From the NCBI RefSeq assembly GCF_013366375.1, contig NZ_JABWMJ010000002.1, forward strand, positions 248,001-312,000: 64,000 nucleotides of DNA, in the 5' to 3' direction. How positions within the stretch are numbered: the first letter of the stretch is position 1; each line of letters starts with the position of its first letter. Below the pieces are notes generated by a model. It was not told the origin of the DNA. It saw only the letters and a list, made by a program, of their open reading frames with translations, and ran no database searches. Of the stretch, positions 8,392 through 17,093 are shown piece by piece. The position numbers and the translations under genes are program-made. The DNA comes from Rhizobacter koreensis. GTDB lineage: Bacteria; Pseudomonadota; Gammaproteobacteria; Burkholderiales; Burkholderiaceae_C.

Positions 8392-9755
8392 ATTCCGAGA
8401 AATCGCCACCGCTGCTGATCGTCGAGGACGATCTGGCGCTGCAGAAGCAGATCAAGTGGTCGCTCGACCGCTACGAGTCGGTGACCGCGAGCGACCGCGA
8501 AAGCGCGCTCGCACAGTACCGCCGCCACGCGCCGGTGGTGGTGACGATGGATCTCGGGCTCCCGCCCGATCCCGATTCGGTGTCGGAAGGCTTCAAGCTG
8601 CTCGAGCAGCTGCTCGAGCTCGACCCTGACGTCAAGGTGATCGTGCTGACCGGGCAGAACGACCAGGCCAACGCGCTGCGCGCGGTCGCGCTCGGCGCCT
8701 ACGACTTCTTCGCCAAGCCGTTCGACCCCGAGCTGCTCGGTCTGACCATTGCGCGCGCGTACCGCGTGTGGGAGCTGCAGGCCGAGAACCGGCGCCTGCA
8801 GACCCTGCATCAGCCCGACGCGCTCGGCGGGCTGATGACGCGCGACCCCGAAATGCTGCGCATCTGTCGCACCATCGAGAAGATCGCGTCGAGCTCGGTG
8901 ACCGCGCTGCTGCTCGGCGAGAGCGGCACCGGCAAGGAGGTGCTCGCCCAGGGTTTGCACCAGGCGTCCAGGCGCAGCGGCAAGTTCGTCGCGATCAACT
9001 GCGCGGCGATCCCCGAGAACCTGCTCGAGAGCGAGTTGTTCGGCTACGAGAAGGGCGCGTTCACCGGCGCTGCCAAGACGACGCCGGGCAAGATCGAGAC
9101 GGCGCACGGCGGCACGCTGATGCTCGACGAGATCGGCGACCTGCCGTACCCGCTGCAGTCGAAACTGCTGCGCTTCCTGCAGGAGCGCAAGATCGAACGC
9201 GTCGGCGGGCGCCAGGAGATCCCCGTCGACGTGCGCGTGGTGTGTGCGACGCACCAGGACCTGAAGGGCCTCATCAAGGAGCAGCGCTTTCGCGAGGACC
9301 TTTACTACCGGGTCGCCGAGATCGTCGTCCACGTGCCGCCGCTCGCCGCACGCAAGGGCGACGCGCTGCTGCTCGCGCACGCCTTTCTGCGTCGCTTCGC
9401 CGAGGAGCACCGGCGCGGCACGCTGCGCTTCAGCGAGGACGCCCTGCGTGCGATCGAGCAGCACAGCTGGCCCGGCAACGTGCGCGAGCTGCTCAATGCC
9501 GTCAAGCGCGCCGCCATCATGGCCGAGGGCACTCGGGTCGAACGCGAGGATCTCGATTTGCCCGCGTCGCCGGCCAGCGACGACGCACCCGACACCACGC
9601 TCGACCTGCGCGCCGCCCGCGAAAAGGCCGAGCGCGATGTGGTTATTGCGGCACTGGCACGCGCCGACGGCAACATCGTGCGCGCCGCCGAATTGCTGGG
9701 CGTCAGCCGACCGACGCTCTACGACCTGATGCATCGTCTGGCGATCAAGCCCTGA
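8388..9755 (+). CDS. prsR: PEP-CTERM system sigma-54 response regulator PrsR
   Basis: A 455-residue enhancer-binding protein in the NtrC layout. The receiver domain (about 8-125) has Asp55 in TMDLGLPPD and Lys in FFAKPFD. The AAA+ domain (about 145-380) has Walker A GESGTGKE at 177-184, the sigma-54 contact loop GAFTGA at 223-228, Walker [10 protein letters not shown] and WPGNVREL. A Fis-type helix-turn-helix closes it ([20 protein letters not shown]). It should activate RNA polymerase with sigma-54 once phosphorylated by PrsK. The likely local target is the PEP-CTERM gene near 16 kb, which has a sigma-54 promoter. The start overlaps the prsK stop by four bases. Confidence 0.95.
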   Translation: MNSEKSPPLLIVEDDLALQKQIKWSLDRYESVTASDRESALAQYRRHAPVVVTMDLGLPPDPDSVSEGFKLLEQLLELDPDVKVIVLTGQNDQANALRAVALGAYDFFAKPFDPELLGLTIARAYRVWELQAENRRLQTLHQPDALGGLMTRDPEMLRICRTIEKIASSSVTALLLGESGTGKEVLAQGLHQASRRSGKFVAINCAAIPENLLESELFGYEKGAFTGAAKTTPGKIETAHGGTLMLDEIGDLPYPLQSKLLRFLQERKIERVGGRQEIPVDVRVVCATHQDLKGLIKEQRFREDLYYRVAEIVVHVPPLAARKGDALLLAHAFLRRFAEEHRRGTLRFSEDALRAIEQHSWPGNVRELLNAVKRAAIMAEGTRVEREDLDLPASPASDDAPDTTLDLRAAREKAERDVVIAALARADGNIVRAAELLGVSRPTLYDLMHRLAIKP

Positions 9756-9791
9756 GGCCCTCGTTTCGTTTCCTTCCTGAAAGCTGAACCC

Positions 9792-12563
9792 GTGAAACAC
9801 AACCTGCGTGGCCTGAGCATGGCCGTGATCGTCGCTGCCGCCGTGGCCGCGTGCGGCGGCGAGGAGAAACCCGATGCGCTGCTCGCATCGGCCAAGACCT
9901 ACCTGGAGAAGAAGGAGAGCAAGGCCGCGGTGATCCAGCTGAAGACCGCGCTGCAGCAGCAACCGGACTTCGCCGAAGCACGTCTCCTGCTCGGTCAGAC
10001 GCTGCTCGATACCGGTGATGCGGTCGGCGCCGAGGTCGAGCTGCGCAAGGCGCGCGACCTCAAGGTGTCGGACGACAGGGTGGTGCCGCTGCTCGCGCGC
10101 TCGCTGCTGCTCCAGAACAAGGGGCAGCGCGTGCTCGACGAGCTCGGGTCGGTCGAGCTGCGCGAGCCGGCCGCCTCGGCCGAGCTCAACACCGCCATCG
10201 CGACCGCTTACGAGATGAAGGGCGACACGACGAAGGCGACCGCCGCGCTCGATGCCGCGCTCAAGGACAACCCCGACTTCAGCTCGGCGCTCCTCATGCG
10301 GGCACGGAACAAGGCGGCGCAGCGCGATTTCGACGCCGCGTTCCAGCTTGTGGATCACGCGATCGCGAAGAACCCGAAGGACTACCAGGCGCTGCAGTTC
10401 AAGGGCGACCTGCTCTACGTGCTCAAGCACGACGCCGACGGCGCGCTCGCGCTGCATCGCAAGTCGCTCGCCGAACGCGAGGACTGGGTCCCGGCGCACG
10501 CCAGCATCCTCGAGATCATGTTTGCGCGGCGCGACATGGAGGGCGCACAGGCGCAGCTGGCTGCGCTGCAGAAACTGCTGCCGAATCATCCGCAGACGCG
10601 CTACTACCAGGCTCGCGTGGCTTTCCTGAAGGAGGACTACAAGCGCGCCAAGGAACTGGTGCAGCCGCTGGTCGGGGCCGCGCCGAACAACTTCAACGTG
10701 CTGATGCTCGCCGCGGCCATCGAGATGCAGACCGGCTCGCTCGCGCAGGCCGAGACGTACGCCACCGGCGCGATGCAGCGCTCGCCGAGCGCCGGTCCGG
10801 CGCGTCTGCTGCTCGCCCGCATCCTGCTGCGCTCGGGCCAAGTCGCGCGCGTCGAGCAGGTGCTCGCGCCGCTGCTCGAAGAGCCGAGCGTCGGCAGCGA
10901 TGCGCTCCAGCTCGCCGGCCAAGCCGCGCTGCAGAGCGGCGACATCAAGGGCGCCGAGAGCTACTTCGCGCGCGCCAGCAAGGCGAACCCCGACGACGCG
11001 GCGAGCCGCACCGCGGTCGCGCTGACCCAGTTCTCGAGGGGCAACGCCGATGCCGGGTTCGATCAGCTCGAGCAGATCGCCGCGGCCGACAAGGGAACCA
11101 TCGCCGACATGGCGATCATCAGCGCTCGGCTGCGCCAGCGTGACTACGCGGGCGCCATGAAGGCGATCGACGGGTTGGAGCGCAAGCAGCCGGGCAAGCC
11201 GCTGCCGCCGCACCTGCGCGGCCAGGTGCAGGTGAGCCAGAACAACATTCCGGCCGCGCGCAAGAGTTTCGAGCAGGCGCTGGCCGCCGATCCGACGTTC
11301 TTCCCGGCGGTCGCCAGCCTCGCCGCGCTCGACCTGCGCGACAAGAAGCCGGACGAGGCCCGCAAGCGGTTCGAGGAACTTCGCAAGAGAGACCCGAAGA
11401 ACGTCAACGTCCTGCTCGCATTGGCGGAGATCCGCTCGCAGGGTGGTGCCAGCAAGGAGGAGCTCGCCGGGCTGCTCGCCGACGCGATCAAGGCGCACCC
11501 GACAAGCGTCACCCCGCGCACGCTGCTGGTCCAGCTGCACATGCGAGCCAAGGACAACAAGCAGGCGTTGACGGTCGCTCAGGAAGGCGTTGCCGCCCTG
11601 CCCGACAGCCCCGAGATGCTCGACGCGCTCGGCCGCGCGCAGGTCGCCGCCGGCGAAGCGCGCCAGGCGGTCACCACCTTCAACAAACTGACCTCGCTGC
11701 AGCGAGGCTCACCCGAGCCGTACATGCGGCTTGCCGACACCCATGTGCTGCTCAAGGACAACGCGGCAGCGCGCGAGAGCCTCGCGCGCGCCCTCGAGGT
11801 TGCGCCGCGTCACCTGCCTGCGCAGCGTGGCCTGATCCTGCTCGATCTCGCCGAGAAGAAGCCCGAGCAGGCGATGGCACGTGCGCGCGCGATCCAGAAC
11901 GAGCGTCAGGGCCAGCCGGTGGGCTACCTGCTCGCCGGCGACATCCAGGCCTCGCAGCGCGACTGGACTGCGGCCGCGGCGTCGTACCGCGCCGCGCTCA
12001 AGCAGGGGCCGACGACCGAAGGCGCGACGAAGCTTTATGACAGCCTGGTCGCGGGTCAGAAGCGCCCGGAAGCCGAGAGCTTCGCCAGCAGCTGGGTCAA
12101 GGAGCACCCGACCGACTGGGCCTTCCGCGGCCAGATCGCCGAGCGCGCCCTGACGCGTTCGGAATTCCCGATCGCCGAGGCCCACTACACGGCGATCGTC
12201 AACGCGCAGCCCAACAACGCGATCGCGTTGAACAACCTCGCCTGGATCACCAACCGGATGAAGAAGCCCGGCGCCGCCGCGCTCGCCGAACGCGCGCTCG
12301 CCCTGCAACCCGACCAGCCGTCGTTCAACGACACGCTCGCGACCATCCTCGCCGACGCCGGCGACTACAAGAAGGCGCTCGAATACGAGAAGAAGGCGCT
12401 CGCGGGGAGCCCGCAGAACTCGTCGTTCAAGCTGAACCTTGCCAAGCTCTACATGAAGGTCGGGGACAAGGCGCAGGCCAAGACGCACCTCGACGATCTC
12501 GCGCGCCTCGGGGACCGCTTCCCGGCGCAGCAGGAAGTCAACGAGCTCGCGAAGGCGCTCTGA
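9792..12563 (+). CDS. prsT: PEP-CTERM system TPR-repeat lipoprotein PrsT
   Basis: A 923-residue lipoprotein with a signal peptide and lipobox (VAAAVAAC, lipidated Cys21). Almost the whole mature protein is tetratricopeptide repeats (for example EARLLLGQTLLDTGD, NNAIALNNLAWITNR and PSFNDTLATILADAGDYKKALEYEKKAL). This matches PrsT (TIGR02917), a large TPR lipoprotein tied to exosortase A loci and usually placed beside prsK/prsR. A role as a periplasmic or outer-membrane scaffold for polysaccharide export or PEP-CTERM protein handling is inferred from the fold only. It follows prsR by 36 bases and is probably in the same transcript. A hairpin lies just after its stop. Confidence 0.93.
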   Translation: MKHNLRGLSMAVIVAAAVAACGGEEKPDALLASAKTYLEKKESKAAVIQLKTALQQQPDFAEARLLLGQTLLDTGDAVGAEVELRKARDLKVSDDRVVPLLARSLLLQNKGQRVLDELGSVELREPAASAELNTAIATAYEMKGDTTKATAALDAALKDNPDFSSALLMRARNKAAQRDFDAAFQLVDHAIAKNPKDYQALQFKGDLLYVLKHDADGALALHRKSLAEREDWVPAHASILEIMFARRDMEGAQAQLAALQKLLPNHPQTRYYQARVAFLKEDYKRAKELVQPLVGAAPNNFNVLMLAAAIEMQTGSLAQAETYATGAMQRSPSAGPARLLLARILLRSGQVARVEQVLAPLLEEPSVGSDALQLAGQAALQSGDIKGAESYFARASKANPDDAASRTAVALTQFSRGNADAGFDQLEQIAAADKGTIADMAIISARLRQRDYAGAMKAIDGLERKQPGKPLPPHLRGQVQVSQNNIPAARKSFEQALAADPTFFPAVASLAALDLRDKKPDEARKRFEELRKRDPKNVNVLLALAEIRSQGGASKEELAGLLADAIKAHPTSVTPRTLLVQLHMRAKDNKQALTVAQEGVAALPDSPEMLDALGRAQVAAGEARQAVTTFNKLTSLQRGSPEPYMRLADTHVLLKDNAAARESLARALEVAPRHLPAQRGLILLDLAEKKPEQAMARARAIQNERQGQPVGYLLAGDIQASQRDWTAAAASYRAALKQGPTTEGATKLYDSLVAGQKRPEAESFASSWVKEHPTDWAFRGQIAERALTRSEFPIAEAHYTAIVNAQPNNAIALNNLAWITNRMKKPGAAALAERALALQPDQPSFNDTLATILADAGDYKKALEYEKKALAGSPQNSSFKLNLAKLYMKVGDKAQAKTHLDDLARLGDRFPAQQEVNELAKAL

Positions 12564-12581
12564 CCGACAGGGCGACTCTGG

Positions 12582-12601
12582 CCGGGGCAGCGATGCCTCG
12601 G
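12582..12601 (+). terminator. Hairpin after prsT, possible weak terminator
   Basis: Eight-base arms CCGGGGCA and TGCCTCGG (one G-U pair) enclose the tetraloop GCGA, a GNRA-type loop, 19 bases after the prsT stop. It is followed by CTTGCTTGCTTG rather than a T run, so intrinsic termination would be weak. The region lies between convergent genes, where a terminator is expected. Confidence 0.4.
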
Positions 12602-12812
12602 CTTGCTTGCTTGCGGACGAGCCTGGAAGCGTGAGAACGGCGGCATGGCGGGTGCACGAGGCTCGAGTGCACCTGCCCACGCTGCCGCTTCTGCTGTCAC
12701 ACGGCAGCAGCGAGGCGCGCTGGCGGTGAGCGCCATCGTGATCTGCGCCTCCGCGAGCGCATCCTCTGAATCCGCTACCCGGCCAGCAGCGCCGCCCCGC
12801 CGCGGCGAAGGG

Positions 12813-13820
12813 TCAGACCTTGTAGTAGCTCCGGTACCAGTCGACGAAACGCTGCACGCCGACCTCGACCGGGGTGGCCGGCACGGCATCGACCCAGTCG
12901 CGCAGGGCCTGCACGTCGGCGAAGGTCGCCGGCACGTCGCCGGGCTGCATCGGCAGCAGCCGCTTCTCCGCGCTGCGTCCGAGCGCGCGCTCGATGCAGC
13001 CGATGAAGTCCAGGAGGGCCACCGACTGGTGGTTGCCGATGTTGAAGATGCGGAACGGCGCGTCGCTCGTTGCCGGGTCCGGCGTCTCTGCACGGTAGCC
13101 GGGCTCCGGCTCGGCGATGCGGTCGAGCACGCGCACCACTCCGGCCACGATGTCGTCGACATAGGTGAAGTCGCGCTGCATCCGTCCTTCGTTGAAGACG
13201 TCGATCGGCCGGCCTTCGAGGATCGCCTTCGTGAACAGGAAGAGCGCCATGTCCGGTCGCCCCCACGGGCCGTAGACGGTGAAGAAGCGCAGGCCCGTCG
13301 TCGGCAGGCGGTACAAGTGGCTGTACGTGTGCGCCATCAGCTCGTTGGCCTTCTTCGTCGCGGCGTAGAGGCTCACCGGATGATCGACACTGTCGTGCTC
13401 GGAGAACGGCATCTTCGTGTTGCCGCCGTACACGCTCGAACTCGACGCGTAGACGAGGTGCTCGACGCCGTGGTGGCGGCAGCCTTCGAGCACGTTCATG
13501 AAGCCCACGATGTTGCTGTCGATGTAGGCGTGCGGGTTCTGCAGCGAGTAGCGAACGCCGGCCTGTGCGGCCAGGTGGATCACGCGCTCGGGCCGCTCCT
13601 CGCGGAACACCTGCTCCATGAGGCCGCGATCGGCGACATCGGCGTGCACGAAGCGGAACTCGGGGTAAGCCGTCAGCCGCGCGAGGCGGTCGCGCTTGAG
13701 CTGGACGTCGTAGTAGTCGTTGAGGTCATCGATGCCGACCACCTGGTCGCCGCGCTCGAGCAGGCGCAACGACGTGGTCATGCCGATGAAACCGGCGGCG
13801 CCGGTGAGAAGAATCTTCAT
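12813..13820 (-). CDS. NAD-dependent epimerase, UDP-glucuronate 4-epimerase-like
   Basis: A 335-residue extended short-chain dehydrogenase. Seen: the NAD-binding motif TGAAGFIG (residues 6-13), [15 protein letters not shown] typical of the UDP-glucuronate 4-epimerase group, a Ser/Thr-rich active-site strand YASSSSVYG and the catalytic pair Tyr152/Lys156 in [29 protein letters not shown] and [11 protein letters not shown] follow. Members convert UDP-glucuronate to UDP-galacturonate in the cytoplasm. The window also carries ugd (about 36.2 kb), which would supply UDP-glucuronate, so the two steps make a plausible path to galacturonate for the polysaccharide. The gene is convergent with prsT and is the last of a minus-strand set of four genes. 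Confidence 0.87.
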   Translation of the reverse strand: MKILLTGAAGFIGMTTSLRLLERGDQVVGIDDLNDYYDVQLKRDRLARLTAYPEFRFVHADVADRGLMEQVFREERPERVIHLAAQAGVRYSLQNPHAYIDSNIVGFMNVLEGCRHHGVEHLVYASSSSVYGGNTKMPFSEHDSVDHPVSLYAATKKANELMAHTYSHLYRLPTTGLRFFTVYGPWGRPDMALFLFTKAILEGRPIDVFNEGRMQRDFTYVDDIVAGVVRVLDRIAEPEPGYRAETPDPATSDAPFRIFNIGNHQSVALLDFIGCIERALGRSAEKRLLPMQPGDVPATFADVQALRDWVDAVPATPVEVGVQRFVDWYRSYYKV

Positions 13821-13885
13821 TCAGGAAAAAGGTTGCCGGCGAAGGGCCGTCAGCCTACCACCGGCGCGGTGCCAGGTGCCGCGAG

Positions 13886-14653
13886 CTAGCTCGACGCGCG
13901 GGGCGCGTCGCCGGCCGACTTCAGGCGGCCGACGATGCCGGCTTCCTCGGCGATCGAGAACGCGTACGGATAGAGCGAGCGTTCGGTCGACGACAGCTGC
14001 GGATTGCCCCCGAAGCGTCCGATCTGCTTCTCGGTGTGGCGGAAGTCGAGGCTGAGCAGGACCGCCGGCGCATTGACGCGCGGGTTCATGCGCTCGGGGC
14101 CGAGCACCTTGAAGCCGAGGATGCGCTCGTAGTACTTGACGTGGCGCGGGTTGACCTCGATCAACAGGCTGTCGAAGCCCTTGACTCGGTACGCGTAGAT
14201 GTACGCGACATGGAAGAGCGAAGCCAGCACCCGCTTGGAGCCGGGGACGTTGTCCATCGCCAGCTGCGTGAACTCGCAGATACGGCAGCCGGCCCGGCGC
14301 AGCGCATCGACCTCGGCACCGAACAGCTGCTCGACCAGCAGCCCGGAAGCACCATCGAAGCCGATGCTCATCGTGCCGATGGTCGCGGCGTGGTCGCTCG
14401 CGACGAGAGTGATGCGATCGAGGCTCTGCTCTTCCGGCAGCGGCTTCGTGGAGTAGCCGCGCCAGGCGTAACGCCGATTGATCAGAATGTTGGCCGAGCT
14501 GCGCCGGCCAGCCGTGTCGGCAGCGCGGATCTTGAAAAGGCGCTGCTCGATCTCGTCCTCGGCCGGCGCCAGTTCCGCCGGCACGGTCAGCATCGAACGC
14601 AGCGGCGCCGCCTCGAACGACGCGCCGATGATCGTGTTATCGCTCACGGGCAA
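13886..14653 (-). CDS. FeeM-like N-acyltransferase (GNAT fold), copy 1
   Basis: A 255-residue protein of the PEP-CTERM-associated acyltransferase / FeeM N-acyl amino acid synthase type. FeeM-like enzymes join a fatty acyl group from acyl-ACP to an amino acid and are distant relatives of LuxI autoinducer synthases. Seen: IRAADTAGRRSSANILINRRYAWRGY near residue 42, IGTMSIGFDG, CEFTQLAMD, RVLASLFHVAYIYA and IEVNPRHVKYYERILGF, the last resembling the acyl-CoA/ACP-binding helix and final strand of GNAT proteins. Start TTG 14653 has GGAGGA six bases upstream; a GTG two codons later has worse spacing. The next gene upstream is a clear paralogue. The product is not known here. Confidence 0.75.
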   Translation of the reverse strand: MPVSDNTIIGASFEAAPLRSMLTVPAELAPAEDEIEQRLFKIRAADTAGRRSSANILINRRYAWRGYSTKPLPEEQSLDRITLVASDHAATIGTMSIGFDGASGLLVEQLFGAEVDALRRAGCRICEFTQLAMDNVPGSKRVLASLFHVAYIYAYRVKGFDSLLIEVNPRHVKYYERILGFKVLGPERMNPRVNAPAVLLSLDFRHTEKQIGRFGGNPQLSSTERSLYPYAFSIAEEAGIVGRLKSAGDAPRASS

Positions 14654-14779
14654 GCCGCTTCCTCCGCCACTCGCTGGTCGCCGAAAAATGGTTCATGGCG
14701 GTTCATCGGACAACAGCGCCCGAGCTGAACCCGGCGACTGTGTCCAAGCGTTTCAGAGACCCGGCTGAGCGCGCACCAC

Positions 14780-15559
14780 TCAGCGCTCGTCACGCCTCTT
14801 CAGACGGCTGACGATCCCCGACAGTTCGTCCGAGGAAAACGCATAGCGGTACATCGAACGCTCCGCCGCCGCGTGGCTGTTCTTGGTCGCGTTGACGTGG
14901 CCGATGCGCGCGGCGGCGTCCGCGAGATCCAGCGCGAGCAGCACTGCCGGCGCGTTGACGCGGCAGTTGAGGCGCTCACCGGCGAGCACCGAGAACCCGA
15001 GCATGGTTCGGTAGAAGCGCACGTGACGCGGGTTCACCTCGATCACGATGCGATCGCAGCCGCGAATCTCGTGCGCGTAGATGAAGGCGGTGTGGAACAG
15101 CGACGCCAGCACGCGCTTGGAGTGGGTGTTGTCGTCGATCGCGAGCTTGACGAACTCGCAGAGCACCAGGCCTTCGCTGCGCAGCGTCGAGACGCAGTCG
15201 TGGAAGCACTCGTCGGCAAGCAGACCACCCGACCCGTCGAAACCGATCGTGATGGTGCCGAGCGTGACGTCGTGGTCCTGCCCGATCAGCGTGAGGCGGT
15301 TGCCGTCCTCGGCGTCGGGCATCGCAACGCTGCTGTAGCCCCGCCCGGCGTACATGCGATTGAGCAGGATGTGCGCCGAACTTCGATGGCCCTCGGTATC
15401 GGCCGCGCGGATCGTGATCAGGCGCCCATCGACCTCCGCGTCGGACGTCGACAGCTGTGCCACGTCCTCGAGCAGCATCGAGCGCAGCGACATCGGTTCG
15501 TTGGAAGAGTCAAAAGTTGCGTTCAACACGGTCTTAGGTCTGCTCGGCAAGCCCGCCAT
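14780..15559 (-). CDS. FeeM-like N-acyltransferase (GNAT fold), copy 2
   Basis: About 259 residues, paralogous over its whole length to the downstream copy. Shared blocks include RSML near the start, ITIRAADTEGHRSSAHILLNRMYAGRGYS, LGTITIGFDGSGGL, LCEFVKLAIDD, SKRVLASLFHTAFIYA and IEVNPRHVRFYRTMLGFSVL. The central and C-terminal blocks are better conserved than the N-termini. Both enzymes keep the same glutamate, histidine and tyrosine-rich positions, so neither looks dead. Start is uncertain: ATG 15559 aligns best with copy 1, ATG 15601 is possible, and neither has a good ribosome site. Tandem copies suggest different acyl chain or acceptor preference (inference). Confidence 0.72.
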   Translation of the reverse strand: MAGLPSRPKTVLNATFDSSNEPMSLRSMLLEDVAQLSTSDAEVDGRLITIRAADTEGHRSSAHILLNRMYAGRGYSSVAMPDAEDGNRLTLIGQDHDVTLGTITIGFDGSGGLLADECFHDCVSTLRSEGLVLCEFVKLAIDDNTHSKRVLASLFHTAFIYAHEIRGCDRIVIEVNPRHVRFYRTMLGFSVLAGERLNCRVNAPAVLLALDLADAAARIGHVNATKNSHAAAERSMYRYAFSSDELSGIVSRLKRRDER

Positions 15560-15904
15560 CGACGCCAGCCGCGCAACGGATCGGCTGGACAAGCTCACCA
15601 TTCCGGCGACTTGCGCCCGATGGGGAAGCGACTTTAACTGATGGCCTGTCCATTCAAGCCTCTCTCTTACCCTCCCATACACATGCGGAGCGATCGACAC
15701 GCAGCGTCGCCAACGGTGTTCTCGTACCTCTCGCACGTGCAGCGGGCACGCAGCTCTCGAAGCCCTCTTGCTTAGCCGGGCGCGTGTGTCGGGCGAACTG
15801 GGGCTGCTCAGTCAAGCGCTCGCGCGCGTGGATCCACCGGTGGACGTGCCTGTTCAGCACCCCTTCCTCCGCCGCCAGCGCGTCTCAGGATCGTGACCCG
15901 ACAT
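15560..15904. other. Intergenic region upstream of acyltransferase copy 2
   Basis: About 345 bases between the PEP-CTERM gene's terminator and the second acyltransferase. No convincing coding frame is present on either strand. The only structure noted is the weak promoter-like pair at 15631-15657. Confidence 0.4.
15631..15657 (-). promoter_or_regulatory. Possible sigma-70 promoter for acyltransferase copy 2
   Basis: On the minus strand TTGAAT is followed after 15 bases by TAAAGT. The spacing is short and each hexamer matches consensus at four positions, so this is a weak prediction. It sits just upstream of both candidate starts of the acyltransferase and downstream of the strong terminator of the PEP-CTERM gene, so a promoter is needed in this interval. 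Confidence 0.25.
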
Positions 15905-15934
15905 AAAAAAGGGCCCCGTGCGAACACGGGGCCC
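15905..15934 (-). terminator. Rho-independent terminator of the PEP-CTERM gene
   Basis: On the minus strand a perfect 10-base stem (GGGCCCCGTG / CACGGGGCCC) closes a TTCG tetraloop and is followed directly by six T. It lies about 30 bases after the stop codon of the PEP-CTERM gene. This is a textbook intrinsic terminator and the strongest in the window. It separates the PEP-CTERM transcript from the acyltransferases. Confidence 0.93.
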
Positions 15935-15964
15935 CCTTCGATCGTGCTGCCTAGCAGCGCAAGA

Positions 15965-16753
15965 TCAGCTCTTGCGACGGCGGCTGGTAAGGCCGAGACC
16001 CGTCAGCGCGAGGCCCACGAGCGCCAGGCTGGCCGGCTCCGGCACCACGAAGACCGCGCTCAAGTCGCCGGTCGACGTGAACGTCGAACCACCCGGAGTG
16101 GTCGGCGAAAGCGCGTCGAAGTCGCCGTCCACGTTGACCACCAGGTAGAACGGACGCGGTGCGGTGAAGTAGTTGCCGCCCTGCGCCGTAAGCGTGAAGT
16201 TGCCGAAGAACAGGTCGAAGGCGCCCGGGTTGCCCAGGATGCCGACGCCGGAAAGCAGCTGGGTCGACGACGCGATCAGGTAATCGTCAGCGATGTTGCC
16301 GCGGGCCACCGGCGCGCTACCGGTCGCACCGGTCGCCAGCGTCGTGTCCTGGTTCGGATCGATATACAGGAAGAACTGGCCCGTGTTGCCCGTGAACACG
16401 CTGCCCGGCGTCGAGCCGGTCGTCGAGCCCGACGACGTGAACGTCGCGTACAGGCCATAGCCGCCGGCGCCGAAGCCGTTCAGCTGGGTCTGCGGAACGT
16501 TCGTGGTGCCGTCATTGCGGAAGAAGGCGCCGAAGTTCGCGTAGCCCGAGGTGTCGAAGGTGTTGCCCGGGTTGATCGTCAGCACTTCGAAGTAGCCGCC
16601 GTTCAGCTTGTCGGCCGTGAACGTGTTGGCTGCGGCGCCTGGGACGCTGCCTTCATTGACGGTGAAGTCGGGCAGCACCACCGCCGCGCTGGCGGCCGGA
16701 GCGATCGCGGCCGTCAGTGCGGCGGCTGCGGCGGAGAGAAGGAACTTTTTCAT
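15965..16753 (-). CDS. PEP-CTERM sorting-domain protein
   Basis: A 262-residue exported protein. It has an N-terminal signal peptide (KKFLLSAAAAALTAAIAPAASA) and a C-terminal sorting signal: VPEP at residue 237, a hydrophobic helix LALVGLALTGLGL and the basic end SRRRKS. Known members are exported by Sec, then processed at the PEP-CTERM segment by exosortase, here XrtA at 28.8 kb. The middle is Gly/Ser/Thr/Asn-rich with beta-strand-like repeats, few charges and no cysteine, suggesting an extended, possibly glycosylated surface protein. ATG 16753 has AGGAG six bases upstream. Transcription probably starts at a sigma-54 promoter 45 bases before the start codon and ends at a strong terminator. 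It resembles floc-associated PEP-CTERM proteins, but I cannot assign a subfamily. Confidence 0.92.
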   Translation of the reverse strand: MKKFLLSAAAAALTAAIAPAASAAVVLPDFTVNEGSVPGAAANTFTADKLNGGYFEVLTINPGNTFDTSGYANFGAFFRNDGTTNVPQTQLNGFGAGGYGLYATFTSSGSTTGSTPGSVFTGNTGQFFLYIDPNQDTTLATGATGSAPVARGNIADDYLIASSTQLLSGVGILGNPGAFDLFFGNFTLTAQGGNYFTAPRPFYLVVNVDGDFDALSPTTPGGSTFTSTGDLSAVFVVPEPASLALVGLALTGLGLTSRRRKS

Positions 16754-16808
16754 CTGTACTCCTGGTTGATCGTTCTCGCCCGTGGGTTCGGGTCTTGGCT
16801 CCTCTAAA

Positions 16809-16823
16809 GCACCGGCTGTGCCA
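16809..16823 (-). promoter_or_regulatory. Sigma-54 promoter of the PEP-CTERM gene
   Basis: Minus strand reads TGGCACAGCCGGTGC, against the sigma-54 consensus TGGCAC-N5-TTGC: 9 of 10 fixed bases match, and the GG and GC dinucleotides have correct spacing. Transcription would begin near 16798, giving a leader of about 45 bases to the ATG at 16753. The locus encodes PrsR, a sigma-54 activator with an intact GAFTGA loop, so the regulatory link is well supported, though not proven. Confidence 0.75.
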
Positions 16824-16869
16824 GCTTCAAAAACCTGTTGTCCGCCGCGCACTTAACCTCCTGTTGCAA

Positions 16870-16893
16870 GTTACGCGACCGCTCGCTGTAAAC
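16870..16893. promoter_or_regulatory. Imperfect palindrome, candidate PrsR binding site
   Basis: The arms GTTACGCGA and TCGCTGTAAAC surround CCGC; read inward they are complementary apart from two single-base insertions. The centre is about 82 bases upstream of the predicted sigma-54 start point, a usual position for an activator dimer. Two direct CCTGTTG copies (16834-16840 and 16860-16866) lie between it and the promoter. Binding by PrsR is inference. Confidence 0.4.
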
Positions 16894-17093
16894 AATGCCG
16901 ACACCCGGTGATGTCGAGAGGGTCGGCACGGAGCGCACGGGAGGGATCGTAGCGAGCCGGACGGGTGTCGACGAGGGGCGTTCTCGAACCGTTGGCTAGG
17001 GGTTCCACGTAGACGCCGACCGACCGCACGCTTGCGCTCTGGTGCCCGCGCCCGACGCGGTGGGCGCCGCTCACGAGCATGGACAATAGGTCC

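Larger units (their letters stand above)
16754..17093. other. Divergent regulatory region between PEP-CTERM and ThiF-like genes
   Basis: This 340-base spacer holds the sigma-54 promoter, the palindrome and the direct repeats described separately, all placed to serve the minus-strand PEP-CTERM gene. No clear promoter was recognised for the plus-strand ThiF-like gene. No coding frame of convincing composition is present. Confidence 0.6.

Noticed and set aside
7920-11540. A 1206-codon open frame on the minus strand across prsT
   Set aside because: It is antisense to the clear TPR lipoprotein, has no recognisable domain, is rich in Arg/Leu/Glu as expected for the complement of GC-rich coding DNA, and the forward frame has a lipobox and repeats.
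12603-13889. A 428-codon plus-strand frame opposite the epimerase gene
   Set aside because: The minus strand encodes an epimerase with intact NAD motif and Tyr/Lys pair; the plus frame is Val/Ala/Arg-rich and matches nothing.
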